Counted from the stretch's first letter, positions 1 to 6,755 are shown. The stretch is 9,022 nucleotides of DNA from CAXTTV01 sp964247295 (GCA_964247295.1 CAXTTV010000196.1:1-9022), one strand, 5' to 3'. Notes: generated from the letters alone by a model not told the origin. Program-made: numbers and translations.

Positions 1-16
1 CAGTCTACAGTCTTTT

Positions 17-56
17 ATAAAAAGAAGCGGGATGGAGATCCCCAAAAATCTCCATC
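17..56 (-). terminator. Candidate Rho-independent terminator after the 161-residue gene
   Basis: Read on the minus strand, a perfect 9-bp inverted repeat (GATGGAGAT at 31-39 and ATCTCCATC at 48-56, 8-base loop) starts 6 bases past the stop codon of the acidic protein gene. It is followed by a short C/G stretch and then a T-rich run (TTCTTTTTAT on the minus strand, about 17-26). The stem could grow by two G-C pairs if one base is bulged. The T run starts a few bases after the stem, so it is a good but not textbook terminator. On the plus strand no T run follows, so it is best read as minus-strand. Confidence 0.55.
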
Positions 57-62
57 TCCCCT

Positions 63-548
63 CTAGTGGTCCTCATTGGCGCGGGCAATATAGCGTATAT
101 GGCCGGCGATACTCTCTTTCTCAACCAGGGCGGTTTCCCCCTCCAGCGTTACCTGCCAGGCAAAAGGTGTGCCATGGCTGGAATACTCCTGGATCTGAAT
201 ATTCGTGATCGTCTGAATCCTGGCTGGTGGGATCTCCAGGTAGCGCATCGCCTCTATCAAGACACGATACGACTCCTCGTCTCCATCGTCCAGGTCCGCA
301 ATCTCAGACACTTTGGGATCAAGCTCGACTGCCCACGTATCTACCCGATCTTTTAACCGGAAAGCCAGCGCTTCCCGTTCTTCCATCATCACATAAAATT
401 TCTGACTGAAATGCTCCTCCTCCTCATCTTGCAGTGGCTGCTCACTTACCACAGGATCACCTGAGAGATCCTCCTCGGGACTCAAACCTAAAGCCTGGCG
501 AACCGCTTGAATTGCATCACTTCGATCTCGCTCAAACTCAGAAAACAT
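63..548 (-). CDS. Acidic hypothetical protein, 161 residues
   Basis: I do not recognise the family. The protein is rich in Asp and Glu, with a run DEEEE at residues 41-45 and DLDDGDEE at 86-93, and has no signal peptide or membrane segment, so it is probably cytoplasmic. The N-terminal part looks helical (DRSDAIQAVRQAL, residues 8-20). The middle (about 49-104) looks like an alpha/beta domain, and the C-terminal part (about 112-157) has alternating hydrophobic residues typical of beta strands. The ATG start at 546-548 has an AGAGG ribosome binding site six bases upstream on the minus strand. The gene stands alone: the next minus-strand gene upstream is 294 bp away and ends in its own hairpin. 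A terminator-like hairpin follows the stop. That the ORF is real is supported by the start signal, the terminator and a sensible protein composition; its function is unknown. Confidence 0.75.
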   Translation of the reverse strand: MFSEFERDRSDAIQAVRQALGLSPEEDLSGDPVVSEQPLQDEEEEHFSQKFYVMMEEREALAFRLKDRVDTWAVELDPKVSEIADLDDGDEESYRVLIEAMRYLEIPPARIQTITNIQIQEYSSHGTPFAWQVTLEGETALVEKESIAGHIRYIARANEDH

Positions 549-842
549 GCCTTGCCTCTTTCTGAAAGGACGCGTCGGGTTAGAGGCTAGCCGCCATTCT
601 TCCCGCTCTCTATACTAGTATCTTTAGCATAGCATAAACGTTTCGCTATCCGCACCTTCTAAGGCTATTTTACGAAAATTTCTTATTCCCATACGTAAAG
701 CAATAATCAAATATGAGGAGATAAAGCCGGATAGGAGTGTTAAATAAAAAGGAAGGCGATTAGGGGAATGAACAGAGGATTGCATCAGGAGTAGAGTAGC
801 TTGAGGCAACCCTGGGGATTAACCAGAGCTGCCTTTAGAAAA
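549..842. other. Intergenic region, 294 bp
   Basis: This stretch lies between two minus-strand genes. It holds the upstream region of the acidic protein gene and the hairpin after the secreted protein gene (804-834). A 10-bp perfect palindrome ATACTAGTAT lies at 612-621. I see no convincing -35/-10 pair for the downstream gene; the best -10-like boxes on the minus strand (TATGCT, TAGTAT, near 610-640) lack a good -35. A 61-codon hydrophobic reading frame is open here but has only a TTG start inside the hairpin, and I do not regard it as a gene. Confidence 0.5.
804..834 (-). terminator. Strong 12-bp hairpin just after the secreted-protein gene
   Basis: On the minus strand AGGCAGCTCTGG (834 to 823) can pair along its whole length with CCAGGGTTGCCT (815 to 804) around a 7-base loop, using two G-U wobble pairs. 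The plus-strand version would have mismatches at those two places, so the structure is better in minus-strand RNA. It begins 8 bases past the stop codon at 843. No T run follows, so it may be a terminator of the weak-tail type or a 3-prime end stabilising structure rather than a classical intrinsic terminator. Confidence 0.45.
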
Positions 843-1685
843 CTAGGAGGCCGGTTGAGAGATAGACAATGACTCGATTGTCGGTGTTCCCACATTAAAT
901 GTTGTCAGGCGAATAAGGTTATTCCCTTTGTGCAACTTTGCATGGGTTGAAGAAATGGCAACGGTCGTGTTGAATTGAGCTGTATCAAACAAAGGAACGG
1001 TTGGGGGAATAGCTTGAAATGGTACAGAAGGATTCACAATCGTCCCATCAACCGAAACGGCTGTTGAGGCCGCTTTTCGCTGGGCGCTACGGAAGACGAT
1101 TTGATAGTCACCATCTACAGGTGCTTCAATCGTCCATGTGGCATAAGAACCAGCCTCACCATTAAACTGGAGACGCCCCTCTGCATTGACTGCGGCCCCA
1201 ACACGCGTTGTAGTTTGAGTGCCTGGAAAACGATCTACCGCGTTTTTCGCTTGTGGAAGAGGCCCATTTAGTGTTCCTGTAACCACTGGAGATGTCTCAT
1301 CTTTCACAATGTTACCCGCAGAATCAGAGGCACGAGCAAGAAGATCGGCACCGCCATAAAGAGCACCGGCATAACTATTCCAGGTAAAGCTAAAGGGACG
1401 TGTTGTCGAGCTTCCCAGGTAAAATTCTGTGCCCGTATCTAAGCCACGTACAATAAGCGAGTAGTCAACTCTCACAACATTACTGCTTGTGGCAACAGTA
1501 AAGGTGCTGCCAGTTGTAATTTTCTGACCAGAGGCAGGGCTAGTAATTTTCACAGAAAGGTTTGTCGCCGGCTTAGCAGCATGAGCAGGAGCAAGAATCA
1601 TAAAGGCAAAAATAGCACTAAGAGCTGCGCCTAGCATCAGGCGAACAAAAGAATGAGAAAGTCCTTTGCGTTTTTGTGGTCCCAT
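843..1685 (-). CDS. Secreted protein with Ig-like and carbohydrate-binding-like domains
   Basis: A 280-residue protein with a clear Sec signal peptide: basic N-terminus (K5 R6 K7, R15), hydrophobic stretch about 16-31, and an AHA cleavage site at 34-36, so the mature protein starts near A37. Residues about 43-137 resemble a bacterial Ig-like domain (VKITSPASGQKITTGSTFTV, then DLLARASDSAGN). Residues about 145-277 resemble a CBM6/CBM35-type beta-sandwich (GSYATWTIEAPVDGDYQIVF, then HKGNNLIRL and a closing IESLSIS). No catalytic domain, LPXTG motif or C-terminal membrane anchor is seen, so the protein is probably released or loosely wall-bound and binds a glycan. The start ATG at 1683-1685 follows AAGGAG (1697-1702) by 11 bases, slightly long. 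The gene is divergent from the HTH-STAND gene and shares a 115-bp upstream region with it. Domain calls come from sequence pattern only; the ligand cannot be told. Confidence 0.85.
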   Translation of the reverse strand: MGPQKRKGLSHSFVRLMLGAALSAIFAFMILAPAHAAKPATNLSVKITSPASGQKITTGSTFTVATSSNVVRVDYSLIVRGLDTGTEFYLGSSTTRPFSFTWNSYAGALYGGADLLARASDSAGNIVKDETSPVVTGTLNGPLPQAKNAVDRFPGTQTTTRVGAAVNAEGRLQFNGEAGSYATWTIEAPVDGDYQIVFRSAQRKAASTAVSVDGTIVNPSVPFQAIPPTVPLFDTAQFNTTVAISSTHAKLHKGNNLIRLTTFNVGTPTIESLSISQPAS

Positions 1686-1696
1686 CGTAGAATAGT

Positions 1697-1742
1697 CTCC
1701 TTATTCTTAGAAACGATATATAACGTTGCTTCATTACGGCAA
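1697..1742 (-). promoter_or_regulatory. Candidate promoter and RBS for the secreted-protein gene
   Basis: On the minus strand TTGCCG (1737-1742) and TATATC (1715-1720) are spaced by 16 bp, a plausible sigma-70-type -35/-10 pair. Transcription would begin near 1708, giving a leader of roughly 23 bases that carries the AAGGAG ribosome binding site at 1697-1702. The -35 matches the consensus only in its first three bases, so this is a moderate prediction. Confidence 0.4.
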
Positions 1743-1791
1743 AAAACAAAGTAACCTTTATAATAGACGACTATAGTTATTTGCCTATTTC

Positions 1792-1806
1792 AATCATAGT
1801 ATGATT
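1792..1806. promoter_or_regulatory. 15-bp perfect palindrome, candidate operator
   Basis: AATCATA and TATGATT are exact inverted repeats around a single central G. The site sits 6 bp upstream of a TATAAT box (1813-1818), so it would cover the -35 region of the STAND promoter. It lies between two divergent genes, one of which encodes a helix-turn-helix protein. Position and symmetry suggest a dimeric regulator binding site; which protein binds it is inference. Confidence 0.4.
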
Positions 1807-1812
1807 TACTAC

Positions 1813-1818
1813 TATAAT
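1813..1818 (+). promoter_or_regulatory. Candidate -10 box of the HTH-STAND gene
   Basis: A consensus TATAAT lies about 70 bp before the inferred start codon in the assembly gap. No good -35 hexamer is found 16-18 bp upstream (TTCAAT at 1789-1794 is the nearest), so the promoter may be weak or activator-dependent. A second TATAAT at 1759-1764 also lacks a clear -35 and is the alternative. Confidence 0.4.
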
Positions 1819-1874
1819 CAAAGGCTTTTCTCCCCAACTAAAGGTCAACTAGAGGCCGATCAGAAACTTTTCAT

Positions 1875-1880
1875 AAAAGG
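1875..1880 (+). promoter_or_regulatory. Ribosome binding site placing the STAND start inside the gap
   Basis: AAAAGG followed by TGAGAAAG leads straight into the run of N. A start codon in the first few gap bases would be 8-9 bases from this site, an ideal distance. If the gap length of 37 is right, the frame of the helix-turn-helix region meets an in-frame TGA at 1881-1883, so translation must start after it; the first in-frame codon in the gap is at 1890. Confidence 0.5.
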
Positions 1881-1888
1881 TGAGAAAG

Positions 1889-1925
1889 NNNNNNNNNNNN
1901 NNNNNNNNNNNNNNNNNNNNNNNNN
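1889..1925. other. Assembly gap of 37 undetermined bases
   Basis: Thirty-seven N bases. They hide the start codon and roughly the first 12 codons of the helix-turn-helix domain of the STAND gene. The frame upstream (ATG at 1801) is open into the gap but does not continue in the frame of the protein after the gap. Confidence 0.99.
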
Positions 1926-4343
1926 GGCTGGTCACAGGCAAGACTCGCGCAAGAAATTGGAACAACGGCCAAGAATATTAGTCGATGGGAACTTGGCACA
2001 TCGTTTCCTTATCCCTATTTCCGAGAACGGCTCTGTCAAATTTTCGGTCAAAGCGCGGAAGCACTTGGCCTGATGCAGAAGGAGAGCCAGAGAAAAAAAG
2101 CTGAAGAGGATATTTCCCCTCTGCCTTCTGAAGTTATACAGCCCTCTGTTCCTTATGATGCAATCATTCCTCTACATCATGCCGCGAGTACAGGTTTAAT
2201 TGGTCGGGACGATCTTCTCGCTAACGTGCGACAGCATTTAAAGGATGAAGGAAATGCGGCGGTGTACGTTCTCAGTGGCCTGCCGGGAGTGGGTAAAACG
2301 GCTCTAGCAGCATCTCTCGCGCGTGATGCCCAGATACAGGAGGAATTTCGGGATGGGATACTCTGGGCGGGACTGGGAACTCAGCCGGACAGTATGATAC
2401 TGCTCCACCGTTGGAGCGTACTGCTGGGTCTTGATCCTGTAAAGGTTGCGGCGTTAACCAGCATTGAGAGCCGGGCCACTGCTCTCCGCGAAGCGATTGG
2501 ATCTCGTCGCATGCTCCTTATTTTAGATGACGTATGGGCAACTGAGGATGTTTCAAACCTTACCGTTGGCGGCGAGAATTGTGTACATATAGTCACAACC
2601 CGACTTCCGGCGCTCGCGCTCGCGGTTACATCGCACGAGCTTATTGAGGTACAACCATTACATGAGCAAGCAAGTGAACAGCTCCTCACTATCCTTGCCC
2701 CCAATCTTCTTGATGAACCAAAGTCTGTACAACAAGGGCTTATCTCTCTTGTTGGCGGTCTTCCACTCGCGCTCCACCTGATGGGCCGCTATCTTCGAGT
2801 ACATGCGGCGGGCGGTCAACGACGGCGCTTACAGATGGCTATCAACCAATTGCAAAACGCGGAGGTACGCTTACAGCTCCATGAATATCCGATACCCGCA
2901 GAGCGTCCACCTCATCTTCCTTCAGGGTCATCCAGATCGTTGCTCTCAACGATTGTTGTCAGTATTCAACAGCTTGAGGAACGAGCGCGCACTGCCTTTT
3001 TCGCCCTCTCCGTCTTTCCAGCGAAACCCAATACATTTTCGGAGGCCGCCGCTCTGGCTGTCTGTGCGGTTCCCATTGAGGTCCTTGACACCGTCAATGA
3101 TGCCGGCATGTTAGAACACTATATGCCCGATCGCTATACGCTGCATCAAACAATATCAGACTATATACAAAGAGCACCGCAAGAAAAACAAATCTATGAA
3201 CGTATGGTCTCATATTTTGTCCTCTTTATAGAAGAGTACGCGAATAAACATGCCACTTTGGAGCAGGAAACTACAAATATTCTCGCTGCCCTGCGCATCG
3301 CATATGAATGGGAGATGTATGAGGAATTTCTACGAGGAGTGCTGGCCTTTGCCCCATTTTTGCTGATCCAGGGCATGTATACTATCGCTGATACTCTGCT
3401 TCAACAGGCCAATGCAATCGCTCAGTTACTTTCGACAGCAATTAAACAACATATCTCTATTTTGCTATATCAAGGCAAGGTAGCAGAAAAACAAGGTGAG
3501 TATATACGGGCCGTCTCTTTGCTGCAAGAAGGGTTGATGATCGCTCGTCGATCGGGTATCTATGATGAGCTGAGTAACCTGCTGGATACACTTGGTTCTA
3601 TCCAGGTTCAGCAGGGAGATCAGACGAGCGCGGAGAACTCCTTTAATGAAGGTCTGGCGACCGCACGTTTACGAGGAGATCAGAGGAGCACCAGCGATCT
3701 ATTGGCAAAGATAGGAACGTTAGCAGCCGCGCGAGGAGATCTGACGAGCGCGGAAACCTATTTCCAGGAAGGCTTAAAGATCGCGCGAGCTATCGGGTAT
3801 CGGGAACGTGTGAGCCTCTTGCTCAATAATCTTGGTTGGGTCGCCGACGAGTTGCAAAAATATGCTCAGGCGGAAAGCTACTTTAGAGAAGCTTTACTTC
3901 TAGCGCGAGAGCTTGGTCACCGTCATGGTATAGGTCGTTTGCTCGGGAATCTCGCGTGGATCGCGGCCATGGGTGACCGCTACTTGGAGGCTGAGGAATA
4001 TTTTCAGGAAGCGCTCGCGATCGCACGTTCCCTGGACCAACACTGGCTTATCAGCAATATTTTGCGAGTGAAAGGAGAAATGTATCTTAGATGTGATGAT
4101 CTTCAACAGGCTGAGGAATATTTTCAGGAAGCGTTAAAGTATGTTCCCGCAGAGGCCCATGAGCTAAGAATTATGATCCAGTTTAACCTGGCTAAAGTAC
4201 ACGCGGCATCTGGCGATTATGTTACCGCACGTTCGCGAGGGGAAGCTTGCCTCACAGAACTTACTGTAATGAACCATAGTAAGGCCACCGAAGTACGGGG
4301 TTGGTTACAAACATTGGAGTACGACGCCCCTACTTCCATATAA
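1890..4343 (+). CDS. HTH (XRE)–NB-ARC–TPR STAND-family regulator, start hidden in assembly gap
   Basis: Visible coding begins at 1926 and is in frame with the ATG at 2073, adding 49 residues before that Met. These form most of an XRE-type helix-turn-helix: GWSQARLAQEIG, then ISRWELG and a conserved tail with YFRERLCQIFG. Numbering from Met 2073: NB-ARC about 40-240 with Walker A GLPGVGKT (69-76), Walker B LLILDDVW (148-155), sensor-like VTTR (174-177) and GGLPLAL (228-234). A winged-helix part follows about 300-366, with LHQ at 357-359 in the place of the MHD motif. The C-terminal half has six TPRs at an exact 40-residue spacing (A/SxxYFQEALxxAR units near 482, 523, 563, 603, 643, 683). Family knowledge: such proteins are ATP-driven switches that oligomerise when the TPR sensor meets a ligand or partner. 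The HTH suggests a transcription regulator, though defence-type STAND ATPases share the core. The start at 1890 is inferred from gap length and ribosome binding site; total would be 817 residues. Probably first gene of a four-gene operon. Confidence 0.9.
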   Translation, partial: XXXXXXXXXXXXGWSQARLAQEIGTTAKNISRWELGTSFPYPYFRERLCQIFGQSAEALGLMQKESQRKKAEEDISPLPSEVIQPSVPYDAIIPLHHAASTGLIGRDDLLANVRQHLKDEGNAAVYVLSGLPGVGKTALAASLARDAQIQEEFRDGILWAGLGTQPDSMILLHRWSVLLGLDPVKVAALTSIESRATALREAIGSRRMLLILDDVWATEDVSNLTVGGENCVHIVTTRLPALALAVTSHELIEVQPLHEQASEQLLTILAPNLLDEPKSVQQGLISLVGGLPLALHLMGRYLRVHAAGGQRRRLQMAINQLQNAEVRLQLHEYPIPAERPPHLPSGSSRSLLSTIVVSIQQLEERARTAFFALSVFPAKPNTFSEAAALAVCAVPIEVLDTVNDAGMLEHYMPDRYTLHQTISDYIQRAPQEKQIYERMVSYFVLFIEEYANKHATLEQETTNILAALRIAYEWEMYEEFLRGVLAFAPFLLIQGMYTIADTLLQQANAIAQLLSTAIKQHISILLYQGKVAEKQGEYIRAVSLLQEGLMIARRSGIYDELSNLLDTLGSIQVQQGDQTSAENSFNEGLATARLRGDQRSTSDLLAKIGTLAAARGDLTSAETYFQEGLKIARAIGYRERVSLLLNNLGWVADELQKYAQAESYFREALLLARELGHRHGIGRLLGNLAWIAAMGDRYLEAEEYFQEALAIARSLDQHWLISNILRVKGEMYLRCDDLQQAEEYFQEALKYVPAEAHELRIMIQFNLAKVHAASGDYVTARSRGEACLTELTVMNHSKATEVRGWLQTLEYDAPTSI
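3615..3754 (+). repeat. Near-identical 20-bp direct repeat in TPR-coding DNA, 120 bp apart
   Basis: The 20-bp segments at 3615-3634 and 3735-3754 (GGAGATCAGACGAGCGCGGA and the same with one base changed) are spaced by exactly 120 bp, one TPR unit. They encode the GD-T-SAE turn of neighbouring repeats. The conservation at DNA level suggests duplication of whole repeat units. Confidence 0.8.
3989..4133 (+). repeat. Exact 25-bp direct repeat in TPR-coding DNA, 120 bp apart
   Basis: The same 25 bases occur at 3989-4013 and 4109-4133 with no mismatch, encoding EAEEYFQEA and QAEEYFQEA in the last two full TPRs. The 120-bp spacing equals one repeat unit. Identity including wobble positions points to recent duplication or gene conversion between units. 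Confidence 0.85.
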
Positions 4344-4370
4344 ATAGATGTTTTGTTCGCTTCTATAAAA

Positions 4371-4376
4371 AAGGGA
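4371..4376 (+). promoter_or_regulatory. Ribosome binding site deciding the reductase start
   Basis: AAGGGA lies 12 bases before the ATG at 4389. The frame stays open upstream to a TTG at 4353, but that codon has no ribosome binding site and would place this purine-rich site inside the gene. Confidence 0.45.
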
Positions 4377-4388
4377 ACGTGTATCCTC

Positions 4389-5234
4389 ATGGCTATCTCA
4401 CCTTTAGAGTCACTTTTTGACGTGTCCAAGAGCGCGACTATATCTCTACCAAAAGTGCTTTCAGACTTTGTAGATCCTTTCCGCCTGGCCCTCCACGCTC
4501 ATAGGCCAACGGTGATCGCGAACTTTGTCTCAACCCTGGATGGCGTGACAACGCTAAATGAGCCGGATCACGCTGGTGGAGGCGATATCAGCGGCTTTAA
4601 TCGGCAAGATCACGCGCTGATGGGCCTCTGGCGAGCGCTCGCCGATGCGGTGATTGTGGGGGCTGGAACCTTGCGGGTCGATCCGAAACATGTATGGACC
4701 GCCGAATTTATTTATCCTGATCTGGCTCCAGCTTATCAAGAACTGCGTCAGCAACTGGGCAAGAAATTAACACCTTTGAATGTGATCGTTTCCGCCAGTG
4801 GCAACCTGGAGCCTCATTTTTCTGTGTTACAATCAGACAGGATCTCTGCTTTGATTGTGACCACGGCATTTGGACAACAACGTTTACAGGCACACTCTTT
4901 TTCTGATCTGGTTCAGATTGTCAGTACAGGAGATCACCAGGAAGTAAGTGCCCGAAAGGTATTAGAGGCCGTTCAACAAGTCCGACCGGGCGATCTCTAT
5001 CTGCTTGAAGGCGGTCCCCGCCTCTTGAATACGTTTCTAACAGAACACTGCCTTGATGAGCTCTGCCTGACACTTGCTCCCCAAATCGCTGGGCGCACAA
5101 CCGATAGCAAGCGCCCTGGCCTGGTTGAGGGGCAGAACTTCGCACCGACCGATCCGCGCTGGTCCCGCCTCCGTAGCGTGAAGCGAGGCGAGAACCATTT
5201 ATTTTTACGTTACGCCTTTAATTTTCATCCGTAG
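4389..5234 (+). CDS. RibD C-terminal/DHFR-like reductase
   Basis: A 281-residue protein resembling the RibD C-terminal domain family (dihydrofolate reductase fold, NADPH-dependent). Seen: the first strand and substrate loop VIANFVSTLDGV (42-53), the helix and strand HALMGLWRALADAVIVGAGTLRVD (75-98) with the VGAGT nucleotide loop, a central Rossmann-like strand NVIVSASG (131-138), and LLEGGPRLLNTFL (205-217) followed by the ELCLTLAPQIAG strand (225-235). These are the standard landmarks of this family. There is no deaminase domain (no HAE or PCxxC zinc motif), so it is not a full bifunctional RibD. Stand-alone members are usually annotated as pyrimidine or dihydrofolate reductase-like; the true substrate is unknown. 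Start chosen at ATG 4389 rather than TTG 4353 because of the ribosome binding site. It lies 45 bp after the STAND gene and 23 bp before the acetyltransferase, consistent with an operon. Confidence 0.85.
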   Translation: MAISPLESLFDVSKSATISLPKVLSDFVDPFRLALHAHRPTVIANFVSTLDGVTTLNEPDHAGGGDISGFNRQDHALMGLWRALADAVIVGAGTLRVDPKHVWTAEFIYPDLAPAYQELRQQLGKKLTPLNVIVSASGNLEPHFSVLQSDRISALIVTTAFGQQRLQAHSFSDLVQIVSTGDHQEVSARKVLEAVQQVRPGDLYLLEGGPRLLNTFLTEHCLDELCLTLAPQIAGRTTDSKRPGLVEGQNFAPTDPRWSRLRSVKRGENHLFLRYAFNFHP

Positions 5235-5257
5235 TATGCTCATGTAGGAAGGGCTTT

Positions 5258-5785
5258 ATGTTGTTACGTGGCGAGAAGATTAATCTGCGACCCGTCAATC
5301 GCGATGATCTGGAATGGCTTGATGAGCAGGTTAACCAGATTGAGGACGGCTCCAATTATAATTTCTTTGGTTTGAAACGGGCTGGCTATCTGGAACCCAG
5401 CTTCGCGGAAGATGGGCTACTGGGCTTTTTCTCAGGGAGTCTGATGATTGTCACATTTGAAGATACACTTGTTGGCGAGGTAAGTTATCGTCAGAAGCAG
5501 TACGGCCCCAATCGTGGAAGCATGGTCTACGAGATTGGGATCAACGTTGCTTCTGAATTTCGCGGTCGTGGCTATGGAATTGAGTCTCAGAAGCTGCTGA
5601 CAGACTACCTGTTTTCAATCTACAACATTCAACGGATTGAGGCCTCGACCGACATTACAAACATCGCGGAGCAAAGAGCGTTGGAGAAGGCTGGCTTCAC
5701 TCGTGAAGGTGTGCTCCGTCAGGCCCAGTGGCGCATGGGAGCATGGCACGATCTGGTTCTTTATAGTAAGCTGCGTGGTGAATAA
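5258..5785 (+). CDS. GNAT-family N-acetyltransferase (RimJ/RimL type)
   Basis: A 175-residue single-domain GNAT. It opens with the typical LRGEKINLRPVNRDDLEWL (3-21). The acetyl-CoA pyrophosphate loop is EFRGRGYGIESQ (100-111), matching the R-x-x-G-x-G/A signature after strand YEIGINV (91-97). The C-terminal half has the usual NIAEQRALEKAGFTREGVLR (135-154) and a final WHDLVLYSKL strand, as in RimJ/RimL-like Acetyltransf_3 proteins. Members transfer acetyl groups from acetyl-CoA to protein N-termini or to small amines such as drugs and amino sugars; the acceptor cannot be told here. AGGAAGGG ends four bases before the ATG. It lies 23 bp after the reductase gene and 18 bp before the epimerase gene, so the three are likely co-transcribed and may act on one substrate. 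Confidence 0.9.
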   Translation: MLLRGEKINLRPVNRDDLEWLDEQVNQIEDGSNYNFFGLKRAGYLEPSFAEDGLLGFFSGSLMIVTFEDTLVGEVSYRQKQYGPNRGSMVYEIGINVASEFRGRGYGIESQKLLTDYLFSIYNIQRIEASTDITNIAEQRALEKAGFTREGVLRQAQWRMGAWHDLVLYSKLRGE

Positions 5786-5803
5786 TAGAAAAGGAAGGGA
5801 ATC

Positions 5804-6751
5804 ATGTCTATTGTTGCGGTTACTGGCTGTTCTGGTGGCTTCGCGCGTACACTACTGCCCCTGCTTCTCGAAAATCCTTCGATTGACAAAATCATTGGCA
5901 TAGATCGGCTACCACCAACAATCAATTATCCAAAGTTTGAGTTTCATCAAGAGGATATCCGCGATCCCAAAATCAAAGATATCCTGGCCGGCTGCGATAC
6001 CCTGCTCCATCTAGCCTTTATTGTATTGAGACCATTTAATATCAGCTTGCAAGAGGCGGCCAGCATTAATCTTGGTGGCACCTGGAATATTTGCCAGGCT
6101 GCGGCAGAGGCCGGGGTCCGCAAACTCGTTATTAGTAGCTCAATCGCCGCCTATGGAGCGCTACCAGATAATCCAGATCCTCTTTACGAGAATAGCCCCC
6201 TGCGAGGACTCTATACCGACTTTTATTATAGCCAGCACAAGCATGCCAACGAGATCTGGCTGGACGGCTTTCAACGCGAATTTCCCAACATTGTAGTCAG
6301 TCGGGCCCGCCCCTGTATTGTGCTGGGCATGCAACAGAGCGGGACGCAATCGCTGATCAAGCCCGACGGCTCCTATTTCATTGGAGAAACCATCAACCGT
6401 GTCAAGACCCAGTTTATCCACGAGGAAGATCTGGCGACGGCCCTTCAGGCCATGATCGTCCATGATCTTCCCGGTGCCTATAATCTTGTTGGCGAGGGAG
6501 CGGAAGACATGGTAAAGATTGTCACCCAGGCCGGGCTCAAACCAGTGGAGGTCCCTGACGAAACAATGATTGAGCAGGTCACCTTCGCCTGGAAAAACGG
6601 CCTTATCAATACCGGGCCCGAATGGCTATTTGGCGAAAGCACCATTCTCTGCTCCAATGAGAAAATGTTGGCGACCGGCCTCTGGCAGCCAAAGTACACT
6701 ACTCTGAGCACCTTTAAGGCTACAGTCGCCGCCACCCTCTCTCAGCATTAA
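5804..6751 (+). CDS. Extended SDR NAD-dependent epimerase/dehydratase
   Basis: A 315-residue extended short-chain dehydrogenase/reductase. The Rossmann dinucleotide motif is TGCSGGFA (7-14), a variant of TGxxGxxG with Ala at the last position. Asp34 at the end of strand 2 favours NAD over NADP, and DI (51-52) is the adenine-contact motif. LLHLAF (67-72), the strand KLVISSS (107-113) and the catalytic Y142-SQH-K146 (YxxxK) follow; Ser112 or Ser113 is the likely third catalytic residue. SRARPCIVLG (166-175) is the usual post-catalytic strand. Family members act on nucleotide sugars, but several act on other alcohols and ketones, so the substrate is open. AAGGAAGGGA sits just before the ATG. It is the last gene of the plus-strand cluster; its stop is only 4 bp from the stop of the convergent methyltransferase gene. 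Confidence 0.9.
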   Translation: MSIVAVTGCSGGFARTLLPLLLENPSIDKIIGIDRLPPTINYPKFEFHQEDIRDPKIKDILAGCDTLLHLAFIVLRPFNISLQEAASINLGGTWNICQAAAEAGVRKLVISSSIAAYGALPDNPDPLYENSPLRGLYTDFYYSQHKHANEIWLDGFQREFPNIVVSRARPCIVLGMQQSGTQSLIKPDGSYFIGETINRVKTQFIHEEDLATALQAMIVHDLPGAYNLVGEGAEDMVKIVTQAGLKPVEVPDETMIEQVTFAWKNGLINTGPEWLFGESTILCSNEKMLATGLWQPKYTTLSTFKATVAATLSQH

Positions 6752-6755
6752 AGCC

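Noticed and set aside
624..809. A 61-codon minus-strand frame with a hydrophobic segment
   Set aside because: It has only a TTG start lying inside the hairpin at 804-834, no ribosome binding site and no recognisable family.
1801..2073. A 90-codon plus-strand reading frame across the gap
   Set aside because: Its frame after the gap is not the one coding the helix-turn-helix. The ATG at 1801 sits inside the palindrome upstream of the TATAAT box and has no ribosome binding site. It exists only because N codons do not stop translation.
1890..4343. Reading the STAND protein as an antiphage defence ATPase
   Set aside because: No effector domain (nuclease, TIR, protease) is fused to it and no defence genes lie around it. 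The N-terminal HTH favours a regulator, though a defence role is not excluded.
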